A DNA stretch of 58,628 nucleotides from an uncultured Pseudomonadota bacterium. Its GTDB lineage: Bacteria; Myxococcota_A; UBA796; GCA-2862545. The DNA is taken from contig CAIOSP010000215.1 of NCBI GenBank assembly GCA_903861005.1, positions 1 through 58,628 on the forward strand, given 5' to 3'. Position numbers and translations under genes: made by a program. Below the pieces are notes generated by a model. It saw only the letters and a program-made list of their open reading frames with translations. It searched no databases and had not been told where the DNA came from. Shown here one piece after another: positions 1 to 8,957 of this stretch (positions are counted from its first letter, which is position 1; each line of letters opens with the position of its first letter).

Positions 1-1478
1 GCGGCGATCTCGTCCGCGTCGCAGTTCTCGACGGCGTTGGCCCAGAACGGGGCGTCGGGGAACTCGGTGAGCGTGGCGAGGCCGCGCCCCAGCGGGCCCT
101 GGTCCACCGCGCCCTCGGCGGGCCACCACGCGCCGCCGCCCATGCGCGCCAGCACCGCCGCCAGGTCGTAGAGCGTCTGCCCCTGCTCGGCGGGCTGCCG
201 TTCGCGGCCGGGGATCTCGTACTGGCCGGCGTCGACGGCCCCCGCCATCGCCTTGCGCGCGTCGGCATCGCACAGGTAGCGCTCGCCCAGGATGCCCGCG
301 GCGAAGTCCATGTTGTAATTGCTGAAGTTCGACGCGTTCCCAAAGTCGACCAGGTACGCGCGGTCGCGGGCGATCTCGTGCAGGCGACGCTCGGCGATCA
401 GGGTGTCGTTCAGCGCGGCCTCGATCTCCGCGTCCTGCGCGACCATCGACAGCGCGGAAAGGATGCCGAGCGACATCATCGCGTATGGGCCGTTCTGCAC
501 GCCGTCCAGGTAGACGGTGTCGATCGAATTCTCATTGAGCGCGCCGTTCAAGGTCATGCGGCCGTCCGCGTCGCGGACCTCCAGGTCGTAGCCGCTCGCC
601 TGCACGGTCAGCAGGCTGCGCGCGATCGCCGCCGCGTCCGCCTGCATCTGCGCCTTCACCTCGCCTGCGATCGTCGGGTCCTGCGCGATCACCTCCCACG
701 CGCCGCCGTAGCCGAACGCCCAGCCGACGAGCATGTCGCGGCTGCACGAGTCCTCCCACACGTAGTCCGGGTACAGGCCGCCGCTGTTGTCCGCGCGCCA
801 CGTGCCGTTGTTCTTCTCGACCGGGAGCGGCGTGCCCGCGTCGTCGAAGAGCGGGACGGTGTCGACGGTCGAACCGGCGGAGTCCGCGTCGTTGCGCGCG
901 TAGCCGCGCGCGATCACGCCCGGCACGCCGGTGATCGCCGACGCGCGGTGCAGGCCCTCCAGCGCCGCGAGCACCTGTGCGCGCGCTTCATCGACCTCTG
1001 CGCACGGCGCGCCCTCGTCGCGGAGCACGCCGTAGCGGAACGCGTCCGCCGCGATGCCGACGCCCGCGTAGCCGCCCGCGACCTTGGTCCACATGCCCAC
1101 CGTGTCGGTCACCGATCGCCCGGTGACGGCCTCAAAGTCCCAGCCGTCGCCCGCGACGAACGCGTCGATCGCGGCGCGCGCGTTGGCGTCCTCCAGCGGC
1201 ACGGTGAGCTCGCTGTTCACCCCGGTCTGCGCGCTGAACAGCGCGCGGAACAGCCGGTCGTGCCGACGCGCCTTGGCCGCCAGCGGCGCGTCGTAGCCGC
1301 CGTCGCCTTCGCCCGCGATCAGCGCCCCCCGCGCCCGCCCGCCCGTGCCGCACGCGGGCGACGCCTTGAACGTCGTCGGCGCGCAGCCCACGACCGGCGC
1401 CACGTCGGTGTCGGCGTCGCCCGGGTCCGGCGCGCACGCGGCGAGGAAGAGCAGCGTCGACACGAACGAGCGAGGCAT
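1..1478 (-). CDS. Secreted lipoprotein of unknown function (3' end cut by window edge)
   Basis: The frame is open from an ATG at 1478 (minus) to the window edge, giving at least 492 residues; the C terminus is missing. The N terminus is a lipoprotein signal with lipobox LFLAAC (Cys15), followed by a short Asp-rich DADTD linker, so the protein is probably tethered to the envelope. The mature part is rich in Ala, Trp and aromatic residues and has helical, evenly spaced segments such as SRDMLVGWAFGYGGAWEVI. That suggests an alpha/alpha-toroid type fold, but no catalytic signature was recognised. It is divergent from the amino-acid ABC transporter across a 183-bp gap that must hold both promoters. 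The reading frame and lipoprotein call are solid; the function is unknown. Confidence 0.75.
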   Translation of the reverse strand, partial: MPRSFVSTLLFLAACAPDPGDADTDVAPVVGCAPTTFKASPACGTGGRARGALIAGEGDGGYDAPLAAKARRHDRLFRALFSAQTGVNSELTVPLEDANARAAIDAFVAGDGWDFEAVTGRSVTDTVGMWTKVAGGYAGVGIAADAFRYGVLRDEGAPCAEVDEARAQVLAALEGLHRASAITGVPGVIARGYARNDADSAGSTVDTVPLFDDAGTPLPVEKNNGTWRADNSGGLYPDYVWEDSCSRDMLVGWAFGYGGAWEVIAQDPTIAGEVKAQMQADAAAIARSLLTVQASGYDLEVRDADGRMTLNGALNENSIDTVYLDGVQNGPYAMMSLGILSALSMVAQDAEIEAALNDTLIAERRLHEIARDRAYLVDFGNASNFSNYNMDFAAGILGERYLCDADARKAMAGAVDAGQYEIPGRERQPAEQGQTLYDLAAVLARMGGGAWWPAEGAVDQGPLGRGLATLTEFPDAPFWANAVENCDADEIA

Positions 1479-1661
1479 GGGAGCTCCGGGTCCGCAGAGG
1501 ACGCGGCACCGTGGCGGCGTATCGTCCGCGCGCCAGTCGGGCCGCACCCCGGCGTCCGCGACCGGCCCCGGCGACCCATTTTGAGAGGCTTGCCCACTCC
1601 GCGCTTCCCCCACGCCCCCGCTGTGCGATACTCCGCGCGCACTCGCCACCCGGAGGGTCTG

Positions 1662-3242
1662 GTGCGCGCACTCCACCTCGCCGCGACCGCGGCTACCGCG
1701 TGTCTGCTCCTTCCCACCGTCGCCCGCGCGGATGTGCTGGCGGACGTTCGCGCCCGCGGCGAGCTGCAGTGGTGCGCCGACCAGGAAGGCGGCGGCCCTT
1801 ACGTGTACCCGCGTGAGGACGACCCGAACCTGGTGACCGGCTTTGAGTTCGACCTGGCGGCCAAGCTGGCGTCGTACCTGGGCGTGAAGGCCACCTTCGT
1901 GCAGGGCCAGTGGGACAAGCTCCCGGACATGGTCCGCACCGGCAAGTGTGACGTGGTCCTCAACGGCTACGAGTACACGCCCGAGCGCCTGGACGTGCTG
2001 GAAGCCACCGTGCCCTACTACGTGTACGGGCTGCAGATGCTCACCCGCAAGGGCGACACGATCTTCAAGACCTGGGATGACCTGGGCACGCTGCACGACG
2101 AGGTGAAGCCGCGCATCGGCGTGCTCACCGGGTCGGCCGCCGAGACGACGATGATCGACTTCTGCGGCGCCGACAACGCGCGCTGCGAGGCGATCTCCTA
2201 CGACGGCAACACCGACTCCATGCGCGAGGTCGAGACCGGCAAGCTCGACGGCACGCTGCAGGACACGCCCATCGCCAGCTTCTACGCGCCCAACTTCCCC
2301 GGGCTGGTGTTCACCGGCGAGCCGGTCGGGCACGGCTGGTACGTGATGTACGTCGACCACGAGCAGACCGCGCTGCGCGACGCGCTGAACGAGGCGATCA
2401 TCCTGTCGGTGCGCAACGGCGACATCGAGGCGATCGACAAGACCTACGGCATCTGGAACAAGGCGCAGGAGGAGCTGGTCGGCATCACCGAGGCCGGCCG
2501 CTTCTACGGGTTCGAGCGCGCGGTCGACGTGAAGGTCGAGAAGCACGAGACGCCCACCGAGAACACCGTGCGCGAGGACGTCCGCCCGCACGGCTGGGAC
2601 GTGGTCATCCACTACGGCCCGATCCTGGTCCGCTCGGCGGCGCTCACCGTGGTGTTGGCGGTGATCAGCTTCCCCATCGCCATGGCGATCGGGCTGCTGG
2701 TGGCGATCGGCCGCATGTACGGGCCCGCCTGGGCGCGCTGGCCCCTCGCCGCCTACGTCGAGTTCCTGCGCGGCACGCCGCTGATGCTGCAGCTCTACTT
2801 CCTGTTCTTCATGCTGCCTGAGGTGGGCATCGCCATCCCGGCCTTCTGGACGGGCATCATTGGCCTGGCGGTGAACTACTCGGCCTACGAGTCGGAGATC
2901 TACCGCGCGGGCTTGCAGGCCATCCCTCCGGGGCAGATGGAGGCCGCGCTGTCGCTCGGCATGTCGCGCAGCCTGGCCGTGCGACGCATCCTGGTCCCGC
3001 AGGCGGTGCGCATCGTCATCCCGCCGGTAGTGAACGACTTCATCGCGCTGTTCAAGGACACGTCGGTGGTGTCGGTCGTCACGCTGGTGGAGCTGACCAA
3101 GCGCTTCAGCGTGCTGTCGCAGTCCACGCAGGCCACCGTCGAGCTGATGCTCATGACGGCGCTGCTCTACCTGTTGATGAGCTACCCGATGGCCGTGCTG
3201 TCGCGCAGGGTCGAGCGGTCGCTCGGGGTGGTGATCCCATGA
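1662..3242 (+). CDS. Polar amino-acid ABC transporter, fused substrate-binding and permease protein
   Basis: The start is taken as GTG 1662 because GGAGG lies at 1652-1656 and a signal peptide follows directly (RALHLAATAATACLLLPTVARA). A family-3 periplasmic solute-binding domain covers about residues 25-275. A His/Glu-type permease domain covers about 315-520 and carries several membrane helices and the EAA loop (EAALSLGMSRSLAVRRILVPQ), which docks the ATPase. SBP-permease fusions of this kind are known in GlnP-type glutamine/glutamate transporters, where the binding domain stays attached on the outer face of the inner membrane. The stop overlaps the ATPase start by 4 bases (ATGA), so the two are translationally coupled. 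The exact amino acid carried cannot be read from sequence. Confidence 0.9.
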   Translation: MRALHLAATAATACLLLPTVARADVLADVRARGELQWCADQEGGGPYVYPREDDPNLVTGFEFDLAAKLASYLGVKATFVQGQWDKLPDMVRTGKCDVVLNGYEYTPERLDVLEATVPYYVYGLQMLTRKGDTIFKTWDDLGTLHDEVKPRIGVLTGSAAETTMIDFCGADNARCEAISYDGNTDSMREVETGKLDGTLQDTPIASFYAPNFPGLVFTGEPVGHGWYVMYVDHEQTALRDALNEAIILSVRNGDIEAIDKTYGIWNKAQEELVGITEAGRFYGFERAVDVKVEKHETPTENTVREDVRPHGWDVVIHYGPILVRSAALTVVLAVISFPIAMAIGLLVAIGRMYGPAWARWPLAAYVEFLRGTPLMLQLYFLFFMLPEVGIAIPAFWTGIIGLAVNYSAYESEIYRAGLQAIPPGQMEAALSLGMSRSLAVRRILVPQAVRIVIPPVVNDFIALFKDTSVVSVVTLVELTKRFSVLSQSTQATVELMLMTALLYLLMSYPMAVLSRRVERSLGVVIP

Positions 3243-3985
3243 TCTCGGTCCAGGGCTTGGTGAAGAAGCACGGCGACACTGAGGTCCTCAAGGGGATCTC
3301 GCTCGACGTGCCCAAGGGTCAGGTCGACGCGATCTTGGGTCCGTCGGGCGGCGGCAAGAGCACGTTCCTGCGCTGCCTCAACGGCCTGGAGCCGTTCCAG
3401 GGCGGACAGGTGCGCGTCGGCACGCACACGCTCACCGCCGACACGCACGCGCGTCGCGACGCCGACCTGCTGCAGAACGTCCGCAAGACGGTCGGGTTCG
3501 TGTTCCAGCAGTTCAACCTGTTCCCGCACCTCACCGTGATGCAGAACCTGATCGAGGCGCCGATGCATGTGCTCGGCGAGTCGCGCGAGGTTGCGATGGC
3601 GCGCGCCGCGACGCTGCTCGAGCGCGTGGGCCTGGGCCGCAAGATGGACGCGTGGCCCAAGGATCTGTCGGGCGGTCAGCAGCAGCGCGTGGCCATCGCG
3701 CGGACGCTGGTGATGCGGCCCGAGGTCATCCTGTTCGACGAGCCCACGAGCGCGCTCGACCCGGTGATGGCGGGTGAGGTGCTCAAGGTGATGGCCGACC
3801 TGGCGGCCGAGGGCCAGACGATGATCGTCGTCACGCACTCCATGCACTTCGCGCGGCACGTCGCCGACCGCGTGCACGTGTTCGCCGACGGCTACGACGT
3901 CGAGGTCGGACCGCCCGAGCAGGTGTTCGAGGACCCCAAGCACGCCGTGACGCGCTCGTTCCTGCACACCGCCGGCAAGACCTGA
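3239..3985 (+). CDS. Polar amino-acid ABC transporter ATP-binding protein (GlnQ/HisP type)
   Basis: This 248-residue ATPase energises the transporter encoded just upstream, with which it overlaps by 4 bases. Walker A is GPSGGGKST (about residues 34-42), the Q-loop lies in FVFQQFNLFPH, the ABC signature is LSGGQQQRVAIARTL, Walker B with the catalytic Glu is VILFDEPTSALD, and the switch His is in VVTHSM. Length and motif order match the GlnQ/HisP/ArtP family. A gap of about 160 bp separates it from the kinase gene that follows, so that gene may or may not share the transcript. Confidence 0.93.
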   Translation: MISVQGLVKKHGDTEVLKGISLDVPKGQVDAILGPSGGGKSTFLRCLNGLEPFQGGQVRVGTHTLTADTHARRDADLLQNVRKTVGFVFQQFNLFPHLTVMQNLIEAPMHVLGESREVAMARAATLLERVGLGRKMDAWPKDLSGGQQQRVAIARTLVMRPEVILFDEPTSALDPVMAGEVLKVMADLAAEGQTMIVVTHSMHFARHVADRVHVFADGYDVEVGPPEQVFEDPKHAVTRSFLHTAGKT

Positions 3986-4144
3986 TCGGCGACTCGCCAA
4001 CCGAGGTCGGCTCGGCGAGAACATGCCGTTCGAAACCGTGACTACTTCGGACAGGTTCGCGGAAAGTGAAGGTCTTGACGGCCTCCTCGACGTGGGCTGG
4101 AAACGATCGGGCGCACCGAGATAAGCTCGGTTGGGGACCTCTGA

Positions 4145-6673
4145 TTGCTCGATCGCGGCACGCGGCTCGGACGATATGTTCTCGACGCACCGCTCGGCAC
4201 CGGCGCGTCGGGAGAGGTCTGGCGTGCGACGCTGGAGGGCGACCTCGGGTTTCGGCGGGACGTCGCGCTCAAGCTGATCCGCGCCGGCAAGCAGAGCGAG
4301 TCCGACCTGGCCCGCGAGGCGCACCTGGGCGCGGCGCTGCGGCACCCGCACATCGCCACGGTGCTGGAGCTGTTCGTCGCGGACGGCTTCACGGTCATGG
4401 CCATGGAGCTGGTCGACGGCCCTGACCTGATGAGCGTGTTCGACGCGCACCCGCAGGGTCTCCCCGAGGACGTGGTCGCGGCGATCCTGTCGGACCTGGC
4501 GGACGGCTGCGCGTTCGCGCACGAGCTGCGCGACGCGGACGGGCACGCGCTGACCGTGGTGCACCGCGACCTCAAGCCGTCGAACGTACTCATCGACCAC
4601 ACCGGCGTGCTCAAGATTGTCGACTTCGGCATCGCCCGGTCGCGCGTCATGTCCCGCGACACGGCGCCGGGGATGCTGCGCGGCACGCCGTACTACCTGG
4701 CGCCCGAGCTGCTCACCGGCCACGAAGCCACGCCCGCGTCCGATGTGTGGGCGATCGGCGCGATCGCGTACGAGGCGCTGCTCGGCCACAGCCTGATCCC
4801 GGACGGCAGCCTGGCGCAGATCGCCACGTCGATCCGCACGATCTCCTACGACCAGATCGCGCGCGACGTCGCGGCGCGCTCGGAGCGCCTCGCGCCGATC
4901 GTCACCGCGTGCCTGTTTGGCGATCCGTCCGATCGGCCGTCGGCGCGCGCGATCGTCGACGCGCTCGGCGACACCGACGGACGCCCCGCCCTCGCGCGGC
5001 TGGTGGGCGCTGAGACCTCCGGGCCGCGCAACCCGACCCTCACGCTCGAGCAGCCCGAGCCCACCGCGCCGATGGTCCGCAAGCGCTGGGTGGTCGCCTG
5101 CGTCGCGCTCGCCATGCTGGCGTTGTTGGCGTCCCGGGTTCACGTCGTCGTGCCACCCCACGGCGGCGGGGTGCTGCGCATCGCCGACCCGCGCGGACGC
5201 GGCGCGTTCGACCCGTACAACCCCACCAGCACCATGGGCCGGCACGCTTTCGATCTGGTGGTGGAGACCGCCACCCGCATGGGGCCGCACGGCGAGCCCG
5301 AGCCCGGCGTGCTCGCGTCGTGGGGTAGCGACCGCGACTGGATGACCTGGACGCTGCACGTCCGCCCGAACGCGATCTTCCACGCGCACCCGTGCCTGGT
5401 GCACGGTACGCGCCCTGCCGACGCGGAGGACGTCCGCTACTCGCTGCGCCTCGCGATCGAAGCCGGCGCGCTCGACCTACCGCTCGCCGACGGGGACCTG
5501 GACAAGGCGATCACCACCGACGGGGACGCGCTGCGTGTGCAGCTCGACATGCCGTACCCGTTCCTCGCGGAGCGCCTCGCGCGGATCTACGTGATGCCGC
5601 GCGAGCTCGACCACTGCGAGGACATCAAGGCGATCCGGCAACCCGTCGGCACCGGGCCGTTCCGCTTCGACAAGCCGCCGATCGGCGAGACCCTCCACGT
5701 CGTCCGCAACGACACGTGGTGGGGCATGCAGGGCGGCCCCAAGCTGGAAGGCGTGACCTTCGTCACCATCGCGGACCCCGCGCAGGTGCTCGCCGGAATG
5801 CGGGACGGCTCGGTGGACGCGGCCATGCTCCCGGTGGTGGACGGCGTGGTGGACAGCGCGGTCACGCCGCCCGTGCTCGCGCACCCGCTGCCCACCGACA
5901 AGAGCTTCGTCGCCTATGACGGCGGCGACCAGTACACGCTCAAAGGGCTGTACGTCTTCTCGAACCGCCCCGACGGCGTGCTGGACGTGAGGCTGCGCCG
6001 CGCGATCTCGGAGACCATCGACCGAGCCGCCGTGTCCACGGTGAGCGTGAATGTGCGCTACACGCCGACCACGCGCTTCCTCGACCCGAGCTTCCTCGGG
6101 TTTGACGCGTCGGCGCCGCCGTCGGGCTACCCCAACCTGGAACACGCGCGCGCGCTGGTGGCGGAGGTCGGCCGCACGTCGGAGGTCACGATCGGCTCGT
6201 TCCCGAGCGACCGCCCGCTGGTGGACGTGTGGGTCAAGCAGCTCCAGGACATCGGCCTGAACGTGCGCGCCGTGCGCCTGTCGACCGAGTCGCTCCAGCA
6301 GGCGCGCAGCAAGCCGCCCTGCGACCTGGCGCTCATCCAGATCACCGAGCGCGTGTGGGGCGTGGACCCGCTCCCCTTCCTGCTGGCCTTCGTCGAGGAC
6401 CTGGTCCAGCAGGGCACGGCCAGCGAGACCGTCCACACGCGGCTGACGCAGGCCGCGGGCGAGCAGGACCGCGACCGCCGAGCCCAGGACTACTACGCGC
6501 TCATGCGCCAGCTGCGCGAGGAGCTGCCGTTCATCCCCGTCGGCATCGTGAACCCGCCGTACCGCGGCGACACATGGCTGATCTCCAACGCGGTCACCGG
6601 GCTGGCGGTGCCGCAGGCCGGGACGGTGCGCGACGAGCTCTGGACCCACTTCGGCGACGTCGGGTTCAAGTAG
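4145..6673 (+). CDS. Transmembrane Ser/Thr protein kinase with extracytoplasmic family-5 solute-binding domain
   Basis: Begins at TTG 4145, directly before the kinase domain. Residues 8-280 form a Hanks-type kinase: G-loop LGTGASGEV (17-25), ATP-binding Lys in VALK (K43), catalytic HRDLKPSN (D142), DFG (D160) and APE-like LAPEL. All catalytic residues are present, so it should be active. One hydrophobic helix follows basic residues at about 315-331. Residues 341-842 then resemble an OppA/DppA-type (SBP_bac_5) peptide-binding protein: GGVLRIADP, DPYNP, a TWTLHVRPNAIFH segment and GTGPFRF. The expected topology is kinase inside and binding domain outside, making this a candidate receptor kinase for peptides or similar solutes. 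It follows an amino-acid ABC transporter operon on the same strand. Confidence 0.88.
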   Translation: MLDRGTRLGRYVLDAPLGTGASGEVWRATLEGDLGFRRDVALKLIRAGKQSESDLAREAHLGAALRHPHIATVLELFVADGFTVMAMELVDGPDLMSVFDAHPQGLPEDVVAAILSDLADGCAFAHELRDADGHALTVVHRDLKPSNVLIDHTGVLKIVDFGIARSRVMSRDTAPGMLRGTPYYLAPELLTGHEATPASDVWAIGAIAYEALLGHSLIPDGSLAQIATSIRTISYDQIARDVAARSERLAPIVTACLFGDPSDRPSARAIVDALGDTDGRPALARLVGAETSGPRNPTLTLEQPEPTAPMVRKRWVVACVALAMLALLASRVHVVVPPHGGGVLRIADPRGRGAFDPYNPTSTMGRHAFDLVVETATRMGPHGEPEPGVLASWGSDRDWMTWTLHVRPNAIFHAHPCLVHGTRPADAEDVRYSLRLAIEAGALDLPLADGDLDKAITTDGDALRVQLDMPYPFLAERLARIYVMPRELDHCEDIKAIRQPVGTGPFRFDKPPIGETLHVVRNDTWWGMQGGPKLEGVTFVTIADPAQVLAGMRDGSVDAAMLPVVDGVVDSAVTPPVLAHPLPTDKSFVAYDGGDQYTLKGLYVFSNRPDGVLDVRLRRAISETIDRAAVSTVSVNVRYTPTTRFLDPSFLGFDASAPPSGYPNLEHARALVAEVGRTSEVTIGSFPSDRPLVDVWVKQLQDIGLNVRAVRLSTESLQQARSKPPCDLALIQITERVWGVDPLPFLLAFVEDLVQQGTASETVHTRLTQAAGEQDRDRRAQDYYALMRQLREELPFIPVGIVNPPYRGDTWLISNAVTGLAVPQAGTVRDELWTHFGDVGFK

Positions 6674-6726
6674 GCGGCGGACCGCGGCGATCAGGTCGCC
6701 CCACCCGCTCCGTGACGCTCTCTGTC

Positions 6727-6750
6727 GGTCGATCGAGGTGTCGATCAACC
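6727..6750. terminator. Possible terminator hairpin between convergent genes
   Basis: A 10-base stem with one mismatch (GGTCGATCGA, loop GGTG, TCGATCAACC) lies in the 90-bp gap between the kinase fusion and the oppositely oriented dehydrogenase. There is no clear T-run, so intrinsic termination is only possible. Confidence 0.3.
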
Positions 6751-6763
6751 TGAGCGGGCACGT

Positions 6764-7798
6764 CTACGGCAGCAGCACGATCCGACCGTGCAGGCCGCCG
6801 AGCTTCACAGTGCGCTGCGCCTCGTCCGCGCGCTCCAGCGGCAAGGTGCGGTCGATCGCCACCTGGAAGGGCTGACGCGCGTGCTCCGCGAGCATCGCCG
6901 CCATGTCCGAGCGCGTGGCGCCGCCCGCGCCCAGGACCTTGAGGCCCTTCACGACCAGCAGGCCCAGGTTCAGCTCGACGCGCGCCGCGTCCACGTTGCC
7001 GACGATCGCCAGGCGACCGCCCACCGTGAGCGAGCGCAGCGACGCGTTGAAGCACGCGCTGCCCACGTTCTCGATCGCCAGATCGATCGGCGGCAGACCC
7101 GCCTTGTGGAACTGGCCGTCCGCCGACACGACGACGCGCGTGGCGCCCAGCGACTCGACGAACGCGACGTGCTCAGCCGATCGCACGACCGCGACCACCT
7201 CGGACGCGAACCGCGCGGCGATCTGCACCGCCGCCGATCCCACGCCGCCGTTCGCGCCGGTGACCAGCACGCGCTCGCCGCGCGCCAAGCCGCCCACCGT
7301 GACCATGGAGCGCCACGCCGTGCCGAACGTGCAGTGCAGCACCGCCGCCTCAGCCGCGTTCATGCCGTCCGGCAGCGCGAACAGGCCGCTCTCCGGCATG
7401 GTGACGAAGCGCGCGTAGCCGCCGTCCGCCATCAAGCCCAGCACGTGCGCCGCCGCCACACACAGCGACGTGTTCCCGGCGCGGCACGCGGTGCACATCC
7501 CGCAGGCGTCGCGGTGCATGGTGCCGACGCGATCGCCGACCTGGAAGTCGGCCACGTCCGGCCCCACCGCCACCACGCGCCCACAGACCTCATGCCCGGG
7601 CACGATGGGCGTGCGGATGAACGGGATGCGGCCCTCGCGGTCGATCAGATCGCGGAAGCAGACGCCGCAAGCCTCGACGCGCACGAGCACCTCCTCGCCG
7701 ATGGGCGCAGCGGGCTCGTCCGGTCCGAAGTCAAGCGCGAGGTCGCGCTCCCAGCCGGTCTCTTCAAGCCGCGCGGCGCGGCAGGTCGTGGTGCTCAC
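6764..7798 (-). CDS. Zinc-dependent alcohol dehydrogenase, MDR superfamily
   Basis: A 344-residue medium-chain dehydrogenase/reductase. The catalytic zinc site is indicated by CGVCFRD near the N terminus and GHEVCG (the classic GHE motif). A structural zinc site is suggested by CGMCTACRAGNTSLC, a four-cysteine lobe. The NAD(P)-binding Rossmann motif is VLVTGANGGVGSAAVQIA. It probably oxidises an alcohol or reduces an aldehyde or enone in the cytoplasm; the substrate cannot be told. It lies downstream of a lipoprotein gene on the same strand (31-bp gap) and converges with the kinase gene. Confidence 0.9.
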   Translation of the reverse strand: MSTTTCRAARLEETGWERDLALDFGPDEPAAPIGEEVLVRVEACGVCFRDLIDREGRIPFIRTPIVPGHEVCGRVVAVGPDVADFQVGDRVGTMHRDACGMCTACRAGNTSLCVAAAHVLGLMADGGYARFVTMPESGLFALPDGMNAAEAAVLHCTFGTAWRSMVTVGGLARGERVLVTGANGGVGSAAVQIAARFASEVVAVVRSAEHVAFVESLGATRVVVSADGQFHKAGLPPIDLAIENVGSACFNASLRSLTVGGRLAIVGNVDAARVELNLGLLVVKGLKVLGAGGATRSDMAAMLAEHARQPFQVAIDRTLPLERADEAQRTVKLGGLHGRIVLLP

Positions 7799-7829
7799 AG
7801 CGTACTCCCGTCCGGCCGTAGGCCACCGA

Positions 7830-8957
7830 TCACTCGGCGGGCGGCTCGTAGAGGAAGTAGCCGATCGCCTGGTCGTCGAGGTCCTTGTAGTAGTCCGTCA
7901 CCCACAGATGGATGCGGTCGCCCACGACCTGCGCCGCCACCGCCGAGATCTTGCCAGACTCGCTGGCGTAGATGGGCAGGGGGTTGCTCGGGTCCTTGGT
8001 CCAGTGCACGCCGTCCACGCTGGTGGCGAGCGAGACGTTGGCGTCCGTGGCCAGGATCCAGTTGCCCGTGCTCTGCGTCCACTTACGGAAGCCGACGTAG
8101 AACATGTAGAACTTGCCCTTGAACTGCACGACCGCGGCGTCCACCATGCCCTGCTTGTCGTAGGCTTCCGGGCCGGCCTTCACGACAGGGGTGGGGTCGA
8201 TCTTGTACTTGCCGGGGGCGTTCAGGTCCGGCGTGACGAACCGGTAGATCTCGCACTTGTTGGACGACAGCGCGATGCCCGGGGTGGGGCCAGCGCCGAG
8301 GTAGCCGTTGAACTGAGTGCCCGCCGGCTTGTCGAGCGCCAACGGCCAGCAGAGGTTGGGGCCGCCGAGCTGGGCGCCAAAGTCCATGACCGGGCTGTTG
8401 GTGGAGGGCGTCCAGACCATGCCGTCCGGGCTGGTGTACACGCCGAGCTTGCTCTTGCCCGAGGCGATGTTCACGCCCTGGTAGATCAGGTCGTACTGCG
8501 ACGCGTCCGGATCCCAGACGATCCGCACGCCGTCCATGTTGTCCTGGTCCCACACGCCGTCATGCGGGGCCAGGCGGGTGGGGTTGGACGGGTGGTCCTC
8601 CCACGTCACGCCGTCGGAAGACACCGCGTAGTTCAGGGTGTAGGCCGGGTTTCCGCTCGCCGGGTAGAGCGTGTACCACATCTGGAAGAACGGAACGCCC
8701 ATCACCTCTTCCACGTGGAAGCTGGTGCCGCCGAGCGCGCCCTCGGCCGTGATGTCCTCCTTGGAGAACACCGGGTTGCAGTCGTAGCGCGACACCTGTG
8801 TGCCCTCGACCAGGGTGAACCCGCAGTCGGTGACGTCGGCGGGGTTCACGTCGGGCGGGCCCGACGAGATGAACACGTCCTGCGCGCAGGCGCTGGTGAC
8901 CAGCGCCCCGAGCGACGCGACGACGCGCTTACTGAGCACTGGAAACGCCGAACTCAT
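7830..8957 (-). CDS. Lipoprotein with five-bladed beta-propeller (glycosyl-hydrolase-43/130-like) fold
   Basis: A 375-residue protein with a lipoprotein signal (lipobox VTSAC, Cys24). The mature part has repeated motifs of the furanosidase-type five-bladed propeller: FFQMWYTLYPASGNP, LNYAVSSDGVTWEDHPSNP, YDLIYQG, LGVYTSPDGMVWTPSTNSP, GKFYMFYVGFRK and SLATSVDGVHWTKDPSNP. The recurring S-x-DG-x-x-W pattern with D/N-P after it is typical of GH43/GH130-like or related carbohydrate-binding propellers. I could not assign the acid/base pair, so an enzymatic role is inference; it could be a surface glycan-binding protein. The start overlaps the end of the upstream small lipoprotein gene by 29 bases, indicating coupling. 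Confidence 0.75.
   Translation of the reverse strand: MSSAFPVLSKRVVASLGALVTSACAQDVFISSGPPDVNPADVTDCGFTLVEGTQVSRYDCNPVFSKEDITAEGALGGTSFHVEEVMGVPFFQMWYTLYPASGNPAYTLNYAVSSDGVTWEDHPSNPTRLAPHDGVWDQDNMDGVRIVWDPDASQYDLIYQGVNIASGKSKLGVYTSPDGMVWTPSTNSPVMDFGAQLGGPNLCWPLALDKPAGTQFNGYLGAGPTPGIALSSNKCEIYRFVTPDLNAPGKYKIDPTPVVKAGPEAYDKQGMVDAAVVQFKGKFYMFYVGFRKWTQSTGNWILATDANVSLATSVDGVHWTKDPSNPLPIYASESGKISAVAAQVVGDRIHLWVTDYYKDLDDQAIGYFLYEPPAE

Noticed and set aside
378-1661. Long upstream extension of the amino-acid transporter frame on the plus strand
   Set aside because: It is the antisense of the partial lipoprotein gene; the Arg/His/Ala-rich translation has no protein-like pattern, and a ribosome site plus signal peptide sit at 1662.
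3182-5404. 740-residue minus-strand open frame
   Set aside because: Shadow of the ABC ATPase and kinase genes, with composition (Arg, Ala, His, Asp rich) typical of antisense frames in GC-rich DNA.
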